This document shows, piece by piece, positions 10,852 through 22,001 of a DNA stretch of 64,000 nucleotides. The notes below the pieces were generated by a model. The model made no database searches and had not been told where the DNA came from. It worked only from the letters and a program-made list of their open reading frames with translations. The DNA is from Pythium myriotylum (Eukaryota > Oomycota > Peronosporomycetes > Pythiales > Pythiaceae), in NCBI GenBank assembly GCA_023091665.1, contig JALJCQ010000009.1, positions 2,480,001-2,544,000 of the forward strand, read 5' to 3'. The translations under genes and the position numbers were made by a program. The number at the start of each line of letters is the position of its first letter. Position 1 is the first letter of the stretch.

Positions 10852-12819
10852 ATGCGCGTGGTCGTGCACCTGGACCTCGACTGCTTCTACGCGCAGGTGG
10901 AGCAGCGGCGCCTGCGCCTGCCGCGCGACGCGCCCGTGGCCGTGCAGCAGTGGGGCAGTCTGCTCGCCATCAACTACGTCGCGCGCAAGTTCGGCATCAG
11001 CCGCGGCGACAACGTGGTCGAGGCCAAGAAAAAGTGTCCGCAGCTCCACGTCGTGCGTCCAGTTCGTCCGACGCGAGCGGATCGTGGTCCTCGGCACTGA
11101 CGTGTGCGTGTTCTGTAGCCACACGTCGAGCTGCTGGGCGAGAACCGCAAGCCCCATAGCGCGTACGACCGCACGCACCAGAAGGCGATTCTGCGGCGCT
11201 ACCGCGTCGCGAGCAAAGAGATCTACGAGGTGCTACGCCGCAGCGGAGCTGTCGTCGAGCGCGCGGGAATCGACGAGTCGTTTTTGGATATCACCGACCT
11301 CGTGCGGCAGCGAATGGACAAGATGGTGAGCGATGGCCGGCGAGCGTGTGAGGAAGGAGGAAGCCACCTCAGTGTCGATTTCTCTTTGTACTAGGACACC
11401 ATCTCGTCAGACTTCTGCTCAGACGGTGCCAATGGAGACACCAAGGTCGTGGGGATCTCGCCTCTGGATGGAACTGGGAAAGAGATTAAACTCGACGCGT
11501 TCAATGCGTTCCCTCTGACTGAGGACGAGCGCTGGCTCAGCGTGGGCGCGAGCGTGACACGAGAGATCCGCAAAGCGATCTTTGATGAGCTCGGGTTCAC
11601 CTGTTCAGTCGGCATCGCCACCAACAAGCTTGTCGCCAAGTTGGCATCGCCTCTCAACAAGCCAGACGGTCAAACGGTTTGTCAGACTGATCCGGTAATG
11701 CCTAGACCCAGCTTCTGACTCTGAATACTGTAGATCCTCGCCACACGGTTCTTCGGGCCACTAATGGAACACTTTCCGCTTCGAAAGATTCGCGGGCTTG
11801 GCGGAAAACTCGGTCGGGATTTGATTGGGTTGTATTACAAACTCAAGGGTGAAGAAGTAGATGTGTTGGCGACCAACTCGTGGGGCCAGATCGCAGATCC
11901 GTCCGCCACCGGCGTCAAACCAACTCTCACAGTGAGCGCGTTCGTGGAAGCTTGCAGCTTTGAAGATCTGGTCGCCCACTTGGGCCACGAGACTGCCACG
12001 TACGTGCGAGGCGTTTGCAGTGGCGATGACGGGAACGATCCCGTGAATCCATCCAAGATTGAGATCAAGACATTTACTGCTGCAAAACAATATGACGAGA
12101 AGTCGCGCTTGCAGCACGTCGACCAACTCAAGTACTGGCTTCCGATCCTGTCGGAGGAGGTGCTCGAGCGCTGCGAGGAAGAGAAGACCGAGAACAAAAG
12201 GTTCCCCTCGCAGGTTTGTATTAGCTACACCCGCGTTGGTGCAAAGCCCAGGTCGCGCAACTTTCCTATTTCACTTGACGCAACTATCGACTCGATCGTC
12301 AAGGCAGCGATGGCTGCGCTTCAGCATGACTTGGATTCGATGTTCCCTTGCGCACATCTTTCCATTCACATCAAAGATTTCATGGCAATCGGTAGTCGAA
12401 GTGCAAGCATTTCGACATTTTTCTCGAAGACTGAACATCGAGCGAATGGAGAGCATCCAGCATTCGTTAATGACCAGCTGGCTGTGCCACGCACTGCCTC
12501 AACTGCGCTGTCCAAGCGAAAGATCTCTGCGTTCTTTCGTGCCAGTGACTCGGTTGAAGGTCCGGTATCGGAAGAGGCATGGCAACGAATGGTACCTGGC
12601 GACACAGACGACGGTAATCGAGATCCATTTTACTGTGATTCATGTGACAAGTTCGTCTACGAGTCCAAGTCCGAGCATGCTGACTTCCATTACGCTCTGA
12701 AACTATCTAACGCGTTCGCGCCTTCCACCGAGACCTTGGGAGAGCGAAGTATATTTTCGTCAGAAACCAAACCAAAGAGATCGAGGCAGGGACCAATGGA
12801 TGCCTATTTATCTCGATAA
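10852..12819 (+). CDS. POLH: DNA polymerase eta (four exons, 591 aa)
   Basis: Y-family translesion polymerase that copies past UV photoproducts in the nucleus. Exons inferred from splice sites and continuity: 10852-11052, 11119-11325, 11395-11676, 11734-12819. Introns are 66, 69 and 57 nt, with donors GTGCGT, GTGAGC and GTTTGT. The palm motif HLDLDCFYAQVEQ gives metal ligand D8, and GIDESFLDIT gives D119/E120. The motif CSVGIATNKLVAKLAS and the little-finger sequence 'FGPLMEHFPLRKIRGLGGKLG' region follow. The C-terminal zinc finger (C531, C534, H545, H549, with EHADFHYAL) is a UBZ domain as in pol eta, binding monoubiquitinated PCNA. PIP-like motifs: SISTFF, KISAFF and the terminal QGPMDAYL. 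UBZ plus PIP motifs favour eta over kappa or iota. The ATG is the first before the palm motif. Confidence 0.93.
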
Positions 12820-12940
12820 CGAAGAAAGAACTCTTGTTCAACTGTGACTACAACGGTAGCTTCGGGCGTCTTTTCTTCAGAGCCCTTTCTAGTGATCATT
12901 TGTACTCGACAGCATAAACGCAAGATAGCCTAGGACTCAT

Positions 12941-13526
12941 TCACGGACAGAAAATGACTTGGAAGTGTTCGTCATCCGGGCAGTTGTAGACTTTGTCATT
13001 ATCCGCAGGAAAGTGGAAGGCATCTGGACAACCGTCGTAATGGCACATGATTCGTTCGCACCGGTAGAGTTCTGTGCCGATGTATTTTGTTGGAAGAATC
13101 ATAACAGGAACGTTGAACCCGGTTTTACCCGTCAGATTACGACACGCTTCTAGGCTATTGCAGTTCTGTGGTCCTGGGGGAATGATGCTAATATCATACC
13201 ATGCCTTTCCACCTCCGAGCGCGAACTCGGCCACTTCGTACAGCAAAGCATAAGGAAAGACAGTAGCACATGTGAGGAGAACGTCTATCCGTACATGTTG
13301 CTTGTGGATCCTCTCCATGTCGATACATAGTCGTTCCCGTGACGGCTCGATCGCATCCGTAGAAAGGCAACGACTTCGAACCTGGACCAAGCGGGCATAA
13401 TCCATTGTTGCCGAAGACGCGGATTGGATACTCGCATTGGTTCTTGAACGTGACGACAGTTGCTTCGGTGAGGAGCATCATCATGCACCAAAACATCGCA
13501 CTGCGGACTGTAAACGATGAAACCAT
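12941..13526 (-). CDS. Short thaumatin-like secreted protein (two exons, 174 aa)
   Basis: Exon 1 is 13295-13526 and exon 2 is 12941-13233. The 61-nt intron has donor GTACGG and acceptor GAAG, phase 1. Splicing restores the family hallmark ATLAEFALGGGKAWYDISI across the junction, where unspliced frames break it. A signal peptide (~residues 1-22, MFWCMMMLLTEA core) precedes the thaumatin opening VTFKNQCEYPIRVFG. Later hallmarks: NCNSLEAC, GFNVPV, DGCPDAFHFPAD and the terminal FQVIFCP. At 174 aa it belongs to the short thaumatin-like type (typical full-length proteins are ~200-230 aa). Family members are secreted and bind or hydrolyse beta-glucans or act as antimicrobial proteins; the activity here is not determinable. 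It is convergent with polymerase eta, 121 bp away. Confidence 0.88.
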
Positions 13527-13972
13527 GGGCTTGTAATGTTGCAGGGCCAGAGAGTATCTTTGTGAAGCGATCTCGTCTCGTTCCTAGCTGGATTTTTGGA
13601 AAATTGTGACGACGCATAGTGTGATGGAGATCGTTCCAAGAAGACGGTGTGACTCGGTAGGGTTAATGGCTGTTAGTGTTCCGTCCCATGGCAGCAGTTT
13701 GGTAATCATACTGGTCCCAGACGAGCTGCATCCTCTTGGCTGGTGATAGGTGGTACTGCGGATTCTTGTTCCCGGCAGTTTCCGTGGCCAGCACCACGCG
13801 CAACGTCGCAACGTCGTTTCAGTATCATATTTCCGAGGCTTCGAAGGATATGATGGCTCCACTATTAGATCAAATCACTTTTCGGAGTATGCGTGATTTT
13901 GTTGGTTGATATTGTCCGCTCCAACCAATCAAGAGTTAATATTTTGAAGCCAAACGCTCATCCTTAAGACAT
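13527..13972. promoter_or_regulatory. Divergent intergenic region
   Basis: 446 bp between the divergently transcribed thaumatin-like gene and the EF-hand gene, presumably carrying both promoters. A CCAAT-type box (accaatca, about 13923-13930) lies ~45 bp before the EF-hand gene's ATG. No ORF or RNA gene is supported. Confidence 0.4.
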
Positions 13973-16900
13973 ATGAGCGATCCTGGAGGCGCCGATGCGC
14001 GCAAGCCGCTCGCGTTCCCAAGCTCTCTCGCTGGCTCGTTTTCTCCCACACCATTGCCTCGTAGGCCTCGGGATGCGACGACGTCTCCGCGATCGCTCGT
14101 GTTGCCGCTTTCGTCCCCTCGACTACTCGACCCCGACGGCTTTCATCGCGATGCATTTGACGATCGCGACATCTTCAGTCGCCATGTGGCTGACCAACGA
14201 GTCCCTACGAATGGATTCAGCTATGAGAAGAGTGAGTCTTCCCCACGCGCAGCTGCTCGTGTGCATCCACCTTCACCGATGAGAGGGACCAACGCTACCG
14301 ACACGTCTTTCCAGATCTTACGGCCGTCGCTGAGCAAGATGCGCCCTTTAGTGCGCCCGCATTCGCCGGTGAGTGACCTGGCTCCAGAGGCTATCGTCAC
14401 TCATCAGATGATGCAGCAAATATCCCCTCGAGGATCCCCTCGAAAGGCCATTTTAGCAGCCTCTGACACAGAGAAGATCAACGCCTGGTTGCGAAGTCTG
14501 AAGCGGGAGAGCAATCAGTACTCTTCGTATTTTCTATATTGCGAGACACTCCTCCGAGAGAGCGAGTCTCTGCTGAAAGGAAAGGCTACGCCGAACCGAC
14601 TTCAGACTGCTGTTGCCTTCCACTGCCTTAGTCAGGCAACTGGCATTTTTGCTCGACACGAGAACGTACTTTCTCGTATCTGTCGCGATCTGGGAGCAGC
14701 GATTTTTGTATCACTTTCAGACGCAAACCATTTGCTTCCATGGCGAACAGGTTCATCGAAAGCACTCGAGTACTATGCCGACGAACTTACATACTACGAT
14801 CAGTTACGGGTTCTGAAGCAACAGCGAGACGACATGGAACGAGGTAAGTGCACGCATATTCGTGATTTCGTTTTTGTCCAGCGCTCATAGCGTGTGTTGC
14901 CAGATCTCCAAGTTCAGATGGCCAAGAACATCGAACGAGCAAAAGAGGAGAAACTAAACCTTGCAAGAATCAAAGATCTCGAGGCCAGATACAAGATTCG
15001 ATCACTCGAGCAAATCAGCCAGCGGAATACTGTTAATGCAGAACTCAATGAGAAACTCCGTGAGGTCCTCCAGAGCTTTCAGTACATGGACGAATCCGAG
15101 AAGCAGCGAGTCGTGCTCGGAGTCATTGAGGCTCTGCGAGCCCACATCACCTCAGATACATTGATCTCCATCACCGAACAGATCAGTCACTATGAAAAGG
15201 ATAAACTGCTCCGAGAACTGTTTCAGGACGATATTGCTCAGCTTACCGAGTGCGTGGGTGGATAGGTTGGTGCTTGTGCGCATGACTCAATACTAATGCT
15301 GATGTTTTTCATGTCAGGAAAATTCGGTCTGAGGTCGTCGCGACTTCGAGTGCCCAGCAAAACGCGATCCTGGAACGCTCGGCCGCTCGAATTACTCGCT
15401 TCCAGACCTTGATTTGGGATCGACTTCGCTCCAGCTCCGTAGCAAACGAGCCAGCGGGTGTCACGACCGCACGGTCACTCCATGACGATGACGACCTGTG
15501 CGACCAAGATCGGAAGGTGCTTGAGAGCATCAACGACGTGATTGAAGAGCTTCACACTATTAAACGCCACAATGCTGCTCTTGAAGAACATATCCGAGAG
15601 GCTGAACAGGTCATAAACAACATGCGATGGAGAAGCAATGCTCAACTAAATGAAGCCCAGGATGTGGCGATTCGTCATGCCAAAGAAATTGCAGATCTGA
15701 GAGAGGAGTTTGCGAAGGTAATCGTCCAGACCGCAGACAAAGAAGTTCAAACCGATAGATCAGCGAAAGCTAATAGATCCAACATTAATGCTGGAGATGA
15801 AGAAGACGAGGATACCGGCATTGTAGAGGGCACCGGCACCTACAGTGGTGTGCGAGGTCGTCGACGACGAGGTCTCACTGGAGATGATGACGATGACCTC
15901 ATCGTGAAGAATCGCCGACTCAATCAGTATGGCTTTGGTATCGCCAGCATTATTGAACAAGCGAGGATTCCGTCATCGAAGATACGAAAAATTCTAGCTA
16001 AGCGTAAGCCACTTACGCTAAACGAACTTCACGCCATTATCGTTGGTTATTATCAAGCTAAAATGTTTCAAGACGCCCAAGATGACAACGTGGGCAAGAC
16101 ACGAAGCAATCTGGCTCAGTTCATCATGGACATGTACACGCTACACTACGGTCTCAAAGACTTGGCGATCAGTCAACTCGTGTTTCTGGACGCATCTATT
16201 CGCAAGCATGCCACTGACAGTGTGAGAGTGCGCACATTTGGCCTGCTCACGGGTTCGCTCGAACCGGAATCGCATGCATGTTCCGTACAGGGAATTGACT
16301 TCTTCCTCTTTGTCGTCGTTGTTATGTTTAACGGTGAGTTTTAAGTGCAGCGTGCAGTTGCATTTCTCTCGCTGACGGCTAATCACTCTGTGCTTCAAAG
16401 CTGGAATTTACAAACGAGGTCGCAAGCAGTCGGTCCACGTTGCTCAAAACCTGAAGTCCTTCTTCGGGGAGGGTATCTTCATGAGTCCAAAGACCGTCAC
16501 ACTGAAGAGCGATGTGATTTGCAACAGTGTAGATCTTATATTCTCATACATGCGCAATGACCCTGGCAGCACACTGGACAAATTCAAAGAGGAGGTCCGT
16601 GCACTCTGCATCAGCCACCCAACCTGTGCCTTGGAGGTTGATGTCGCCTTGGAAAAAATTATGAACTACTGGTTCACACTGTACGAACAACAAATTGTCG
16701 ACATATACGCAATGTTTGCGCTCGTTGATACTAACGGCGATGGAACGCTAGACTTCCGGGAGTTCTGTGAGGTTGTTCATGTCCTCGAACCTGGTATGGA
16801 CCGTCGTGAAGCGCTATCGATCTACAACAAGGCTGCTGGAGACGACCATGTCATCGACAAAGACGATTTCGTACAAGTCATGCTCGCTCACCAACGTGGC

Positions 16901-17467
16901 ACCATTCTCAAAGAATTCTACAACGGTGAGTCGACTAAGAAGAGCATCTCAGCAATCCAACAGCGAAAGCCAGCGCTCAGCTTGGCTCCTATATCGTCAT
17001 CAGTCCCTGCAAGCTCGTTGCAATACAAAACTGTGGCTGGCGGAATGGCTCATCTGGATCGGGAGGAGTCCTACGCGTCGCTCGTTGCGGCTATGAGCAT
17101 CGTAACGGAATCGATGAGCTCCGTCAATACCCGCGATGAAGATGGCGATGAAGAAGACGGTGGAAGTGAAGAAGCCAAAGCTGGGGGCCAAAGCAAGGGT
17201 TCAATTCAAGAAAATGTTTCCTACATGGCTCTAAGTCGTCTGTCCGTTTGGGCATCTGAAGCAAAAGACAAGTTGATCGGCGTACAGCAGCAACCGTCCT
17301 TGCCGCTTGTAGCAGCAACCAACCAAACGCCAAGGGAACTTCGCACTTCATCTCCTGTTCTTGCTCGCATTTCTGAACAATCAAAAGACTCGTTTGAACG
17401 TGATGTGGACAATTTGCTTGAGGAGGCCCTAGCAAAGGCCAACATTGACATAAAAGAAGTCGTATGA
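13973..17467 (+). CDS. EF-hand coiled-coil protein, TSNAXIP1_N-like (four exons, 1099 aa)
   Basis: Exons 13973-14843, 14904-15249, 15318-16333 and 16401-17467, with donors GTAAGT, GTGCGT and GTGAGT and introns of 60-68 nt. All phases agree. The N-terminus is a disordered Ser/Pro/Arg-rich region. Next comes a helical segment (SLKRESNQYSSYFLYCETLL ... TPNRLQTAVAFHCL ...) resembling the N-terminal domain of translin-associated factor X-interacting protein 1. Coiled coils follow in exons 2 and 3, then an acidic linker and a helical domain starting RIPSSKIRKILAKRKPLTL. Exon 4 carries a canonical calcium-binding EF-hand loop DTNGDGTLDFREF and a degenerate second one. Proteins with this architecture are often flagellar or ciliary, which suits a zoosporic organism; that role is inference. 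Could alternatively be a cytoskeletal scaffold. Confidence 0.8.
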
Positions 17468-17507
17468 ATAGTCACCTGATTACTGAGAGTTGGGGGAATT
17501 AATGAGA

Positions 17508-20500
17508 TCAGTTTTTCTTCATGATCTCGCGTTCCATGTCTAAATCACGGATGGTGATTGTGTATGGCGGTGTTTTTCTGTTTGAGGGGGCCTCTTGGAT
17601 CATTTGCTCAATTGTCGACGGTGTCGCATCGAGAGGTACGTTTTGCCCACACACTTGAAGCACAGCCTGGCCCAATTTGATCATGCCTGAACGTTCAGCT
17701 GGGCCCGCACTCGAGATGAAAACTCGAACAAATGCAGCCTCGTCCTTCCAGTTCCCAAAAAGAATTCCGAGAGGGGCTTTCGGGAAAACTACCTCGTTCT
17801 GGACTTCAAACTGGAGGTCATCTTCTTCGGGCGCTCTCGTCTCGGGGTCAATTGAGGAGGATGGAGCAGCTGCGTCGTCTTCGCCGTTATTGGACACAAC
17901 GGTGTGCTCGGCTTTTTCTGTCTGGGGTGCCTTTCTACTCGCAGCCCATGACTTGACCTGTGCAACATACTCATCTTTTTGCACAAAGATTGCACGCATG
18001 GGTTGCTTCTCGCTAGCGATGTGCTTCAACTTCTCCATGATGCTGTTGAAGTTCTTTTGTGCCGGTGATATCATCACCGTGTCATTCACTTTCCATAGAA
18101 TATCCCCGCGATCGACGACATGACTTTTCTGAGCAAATGAAGGCTCACGAACAAAAGCCGAAACAACTACGTAGCTTCTTCCGTCTGCAGCTTCTTCATC
18201 CGACTGCTCCCACTCAATCATCGGCGGCCAATCGTGAAGTTTCACGACTCCGTCCGGTGTAGAAGCAAAGTGTAGAGTTGCGGGACGTTTCTTCGTGTCT
18301 TTCAGAATGTTCATGATCTCGGAAAGATCCTTGAACCGCAAATCGACATCATTGATCCTTGTAAGTATCTGTCCTGGTTGGATCTTCCCACTTAGCTCTG
18401 CCGCACACTTCTTTCCGTCTGGTCCGGGTTCAGCAAACCCCAACACAATAGCTCCGTACGGAGCGAGAGGTCGATTACGAAGGCGCAATCCGAAGGGGCC
18501 ATCTTGCTTGAAGACGACACTCACCAATTCCGGGCGAGTGATTACACGTTGTTGCCGATTCTTGGTCGTATCCTCCGGTACCAAAGAAAATCTAATTGTG
18601 TAAGGGAGTGGAAGCGTTGTCAGCAAGCTTGTAAACTCCTCAAGAGTGAGCTTGTTGCACGCGAGCCCGTTTATTGCGAGGGCACCTGCTCCAATAGGTA
18701 CTCGTGATAAATCAGCCGTGCCATTGACGCTTCCAGAAGCTTCCAGGTCCAAGATACGGCTGACTACGATATAGCGGTTGAGTACCCCCTTCGCAAACTG
18801 GAACGGGATCTTACCGCGTTCAACAAATGTACACTCTATCTCGTGTGGTTGGATGTCAATTTCCTTCGCTCCTCTCCAAGCACTCGCAGACGGAAGATCC
18901 TCCACACGGATGTCCAACAACTGGAATACTAGTGGCCAGTATTTCTCCATTTGGTCGTTGAGTGTCGTGATCAGCTTGATCATGTGTTTGAGTAATTTGC
19001 TCTCCATCGTTTTGCTTAGGTAGTCTCGAATGAGTTCACCAAAAGCCGAGGTCAACAGATTATAGATTGCGCTGAACCAGCTGCCCTGCACCGTTATCTT
19101 CAGCTCTTCACGAATCTCAATCTCTATCGAGTTCAGTACCAATGTTGGCTTGAATTCGCCAGTCTCCTTATTCAGAATTCGTTTCTCGGCCTTGAAACCT
19201 AGCGAGATCACTCCTCCAGCGAGCTCCGCATCTGCAAAGCCGCCACCATGGGCGTACGGGAAGTATTTTTGAGCGAACGTCCACTGGAATCCTTTGAGTA
19301 ACGCGGTAAGGTGGGTGGCTCTGACTGTAAACAATTCTTCGTCCGCTACAGTCCCCATCCGGACTTTAACGCGTTCTTTGCGAACGCGAAAGTTTGATAG
19401 ATCGAGCTTCGACAACGAATACTCAACTCCCTCTTCGACCCCAGCGATGGTATCTACCTTGATCGTTGGTAGAACTGACATGAAGAAGTCGAGACAGTGA
19501 TTCTTCACCCGATCTACAAACTCCTGGCGCTTTTCTCGGTCTCTCGTCAGCGTGCTGCCCCATGCAGCTATCTTATCTAGTTGCACTTCAGATATGGCTT
19601 TCTGCACATTCTCACAAAAGGCGTCAGGGTTTTCAACAGACTGAACAAGCTGCTTTGCTTGCTTGATTAGAGCCTGTCCTTGGCTCGTTTGCTGAAATTG
19701 CGCAAGGTATTTTTCACCCGACTCCCTTAACATTTCAGCTTGAACAGTGAGCTGGGGAATTAGCTCTTCAGCCTTGGAGATCAGCTGCTTAGGCTCGAGA
19801 TTGGTCAACGACTCGACACCTAGCTTCGCACTTGCCAACTGTTCAAGGTGGGTAAGTGCTTGTTGCGCTTTAACTAGCTCTCCCTCGTACTTTTGAATCG
19901 TGTCATAAATGCGCTCTCTCTCGAGCGTGCCCTTTACAAAGTCAAATTTGTCTCGTTGGGCCTCAGCCTTGTCTTCCAACGTAGCAATGAACTGAGATAG
20001 CACAAGTTTTTGTTGCTGGAAGTCTTGCTTTTGAATCTCACGCTTCGCAGTCTCAAGTTCACTCGAGGCCTTCGACCGTAAGCTAGCTTGAAAATTGCGC
20101 ACCTCGGAACTGTCTTTTAGCTTGCTCAGAACAGTCGTTGCCTGTGTGAAGAAGGCCGAGATGTCCTTGCCGTCTAGCAGTTCCGACTCCAGTGTTGTCC
20201 TCGCTGAGTTTGCGATCGCCTTCAGTTTCTGAATCTCAGTCTCTCCCACCGACTTTAATCGAGACGTGGCGTCCGCTAGCGTTGGATCAAACAAAGACCC
20301 AAGCAACTGCGAGTACTGGTCACTATATGCGGCATTTGTGGAAAGGAAAGAGATCGCATCCGCGTGTTGTTCACACATCATCTGGACAGCCGTGTACGTC
20401 TGTTGAGCCTTTGCGTGGAGCGACGCGGCGTCCTCGCGTGTGATTCGCCCTTGAAATTCTTCAAATATTGCATCAGCGGTCATGGGCTTTGGGACGCGCG

Positions 20501-20639
20501 AAAGGAGCCGCAAATCTACGGCTGAAATTTCTTGTGACTGAATCAAAGAAACCACTGAGTGTATCTGATCAAGTGGATTATGCTTGTTTTTGTAAGCACT
20601 CACCAAAAAATATCCAATTCCTCCAAAATCGAGTTGCAC
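17508..20639 (-). CDS. Coiled-coil, TULIP-like lipid-binding and multi-PDZ protein
   Basis: Convergent with the EF-hand gene (40 bp gap). Residues ~55-390 are helical, Gln/Lys/Glu-rich coiled coil. Residues ~430-580 (AGGVISLGFKAEKRI, then NSIEIEIREELKITVQGSWF, then SAIYNLLTSAFGELIRDYL) look like a BPI/TULIP lipid-transfer fold. PDZ-like modules follow at ~700-795 (GPFGLRLRNRPL; GKIQPGQILTRINDVDL), ~815-890 (RGDILWKVNDTVM) and ~945-1033 (APLGILFGNW; AERSGMIKLGQAVLQVCGQ). The start is unresolved. The open frame begins with GTG at 20637-20639 and its first in-frame ATG is at 20481-20483. A 66-nt segment beginning GTGAGT at 20601-20603 and ending in CAG looks like an in-frame intron, so the true N-terminus probably lies in an upstream exon. 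Role unknown; membrane-associated scaffold or lipid carrier is inference. Confidence 0.75.
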   Translation of the reverse strand: MQLDFGGIGYFLVSAYKNKHNPLDQIHSVVSLIQSQEISAVDLRLLSRVPKPMTADAIFEEFQGRITREDAASLHAKAQQTYTAVQMMCEQHADAISFLSTNAAYSDQYSQLLGSLFDPTLADATSRLKSVGETEIQKLKAIANSARTTLESELLDGKDISAFFTQATTVLSKLKDSSEVRNFQASLRSKASSELETAKREIQKQDFQQQKLVLSQFIATLEDKAEAQRDKFDFVKGTLERERIYDTIQKYEGELVKAQQALTHLEQLASAKLGVESLTNLEPKQLISKAEELIPQLTVQAEMLRESGEKYLAQFQQTSQGQALIKQAKQLVQSVENPDAFCENVQKAISEVQLDKIAAWGSTLTRDREKRQEFVDRVKNHCLDFFMSVLPTIKVDTIAGVEEGVEYSLSKLDLSNFRVRKERVKVRMGTVADEELFTVRATHLTALLKGFQWTFAQKYFPYAHGGGFADAELAGGVISLGFKAEKRILNKETGEFKPTLVLNSIEIEIREELKITVQGSWFSAIYNLLTSAFGELIRDYLSKTMESKLLKHMIKLITTLNDQMEKYWPLVFQLLDIRVEDLPSASAWRGAKEIDIQPHEIECTFVERGKIPFQFAKGVLNRYIVVSRILDLEASGSVNGTADLSRVPIGAGALAINGLACNKLTLEEFTSLLTTLPLPYTIRFSLVPEDTTKNRQQRVITRPELVSVVFKQDGPFGLRLRNRPLAPYGAIVLGFAEPGPDGKKCAAELSGKIQPGQILTRINDVDLRFKDLSEIMNILKDTKKRPATLHFASTPDGVVKLHDWPPMIEWEQSDEEAADGRSYVVVSAFVREPSFAQKSHVVDRGDILWKVNDTVMISPAQKNFNSIMEKLKHIASEKQPMRAIFVQKDEYVAQVKSWAASRKAPQTEKAEHTVVSNNGEDDAAAPSSSIDPETRAPEEDDLQFEVQNEVVFPKAPLGILFGNWKDEAAFVRVFISSAGPAERSGMIKLGQAVLQVCGQNVPLDATPSTIEQMIQEAPSNRKTPPYTITIRDLDMEREIMKKN

Positions 20640-20827
20640 GACGTACGAGTCACTTTCGAATCTACCCGTACCATTTGATCAGATTGTTGAATAGGTCAAA
20701 ATAATCACAGCGCACATGAAGCAGCAAACTCAATTGACTACCTGTAGTCGCGTACATCAGCGAGTCCAAACTTCGTCCGGACGCGGGTGCCAGTCGCCAG
20801 GCGGAGTAGCTGCTTCTATCACTTTCA

Positions 20828-21471
20828 TCAGATTAGCAAGAAGAAATCCGCTTTCAGTAGGGTTACATCCAGCCTCACCGGATAGGAGACTAGAGTCTCG
20901 ACGTCGCCATTAGAACAGAATCCCACTGCATATTCCTGTTCACGAAGTCTGTCCCGAACGGCAGAGTCAATTTTCCGCCCCAGAGCCATCTCCACGAAGG
21001 GAACAAACCTATACGAGTGGACCTCGCCCTCTCGTAGTGTAAGTGGTGCGTGGACGCTTTCGGCGGTCTGGTTGTCGCCAGCGGGTTCTTGTGGTGGTAG
21101 ACAGAGCACGCGAGTCCCCTTCGGAATCTCACCACATTCGAGCATTCGGAGCTCTGGCACGAGGCACTCGCGCTGATTCAGGACAGGGGATAATGACATT
21201 TACATCAATCGTGGAATATTCCCCAAGGCGGCTTGCCCATGCTCACCCACCAGAGCGTAGAGCGTCGCGCCGAACCGCAACTCCACTTCCACATGAGACT
21301 TGCGACCACTAGGGGACGACAGTGTTGAGCGAAAAAAGGGCGTATCCAGAAGGCCCGCAGCGCGTCGAACCTGATCACGCGCACGACACCGGGACCGAAG
21401 GGCGTGAGGACACGGTCGCCAGGTGCGTAGCGCAGCACATGCGCGAAGAGCGGCGGCAGCACCGACGTCAT
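20828..21471 (-). CDS. Small conserved-looking protein of unknown function (three exons, ~159 aa)
   Basis: Gene model inferred from splice signals: exons 21385-21471, 21251-21298 and 20828-21172. The introns are 86 nt (GTGCGC...CAAG) and 78 nt (GTGGGT...TCAG after a pyrimidine tract); all phases are zero. The product begins MTSVLPPLFA, then GDRVLTPFGPGV and HVEVELRFGATLYAL, which read like a small SH3-like beta barrel ('TPFGxGxV ... VxLxFG'), followed by a second region with IPKGTRVLCLPPQEP and YRFVPFVEMALGRKIDS. I do not recognise the family. A donor 6 nt downstream would add two residues to exon 1. Without splicing every frame is broken, which is the main caution. Confidence 0.5.
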
Positions 21472-21533
21472 GACGACTAACCAGATCCGAGTTCGCTCGA
21501 CTCGAGCTGCGATTCTGAGCAAACTCGAAGCAA

Positions 21534-21579
21534 TATTTACAGCTCCACAAAATGGAAAATCATTTTGTGGATGTAAATA
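21534..21579. repeat. Foldback repeat abutting the MITE
   Basis: Nested inverted repeats: TATTTACA...TGTAAATA outside and CCACAAAATG...CATTTTGTGG inside, with a 6-nt loop. The right arm ends exactly at the TA duplication of the adjacent transposable element. Confidence 0.75.
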
Positions 21580-22001
21580 CAGTTTGTTCGCGCTCTAAGC
21601 CGGACCCCTGATTTATCGAAGCAACGGGTCAAATAGAATTTCAGAGTATTTGCAAGAAAAGTACAGCTAATGCTTTAGGAGTTCTTTGGGCTTCTGATTC
21701 ATACGAAGCCGGTATCTTCTCCATACAAAATATGACAGGATGCGCACGGGTTTGGCCATACTGACTCCACAAATTTCTGCGCGATCATGCTCCCCACGCA
21801 TATCGACGGTGAAATATCCCCTTTTCAAAAGTCGTCTTCTTCGAAGAGCTGGCTCCGGACTGCACGAGTCTGTTGGTCTCATCCACTTGAACCGTCCGTC
21901 AGTACATCCACCCATCTCCATATCATCTCCCTGCGGGGAAGAAATATGGATTATAACAGGTTCATAGAGAGTTGACACCGGCTTGGAGCGCGAACAAACT
22001 G
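21580..22001. mobile_element. Tc1/mariner-like MITE (422 bp)
   Basis: Terminal inverted repeats begin CAGTTTGTTCGCGCTC and extend about 24 nt into each end with a single mismatch. The element starts with CAGT, ends with ACTG and is flanked on both sides by TA (21578-21579 and 22002-22003), the target-site duplication of the Tc1/mariner superfamily. The interior has a 103-codon minus-strand ORF without transposase motifs, so this is a non-autonomous element. An autonomous partner elsewhere in the genome is expected from family biology, not seen here. Confidence 0.8.
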
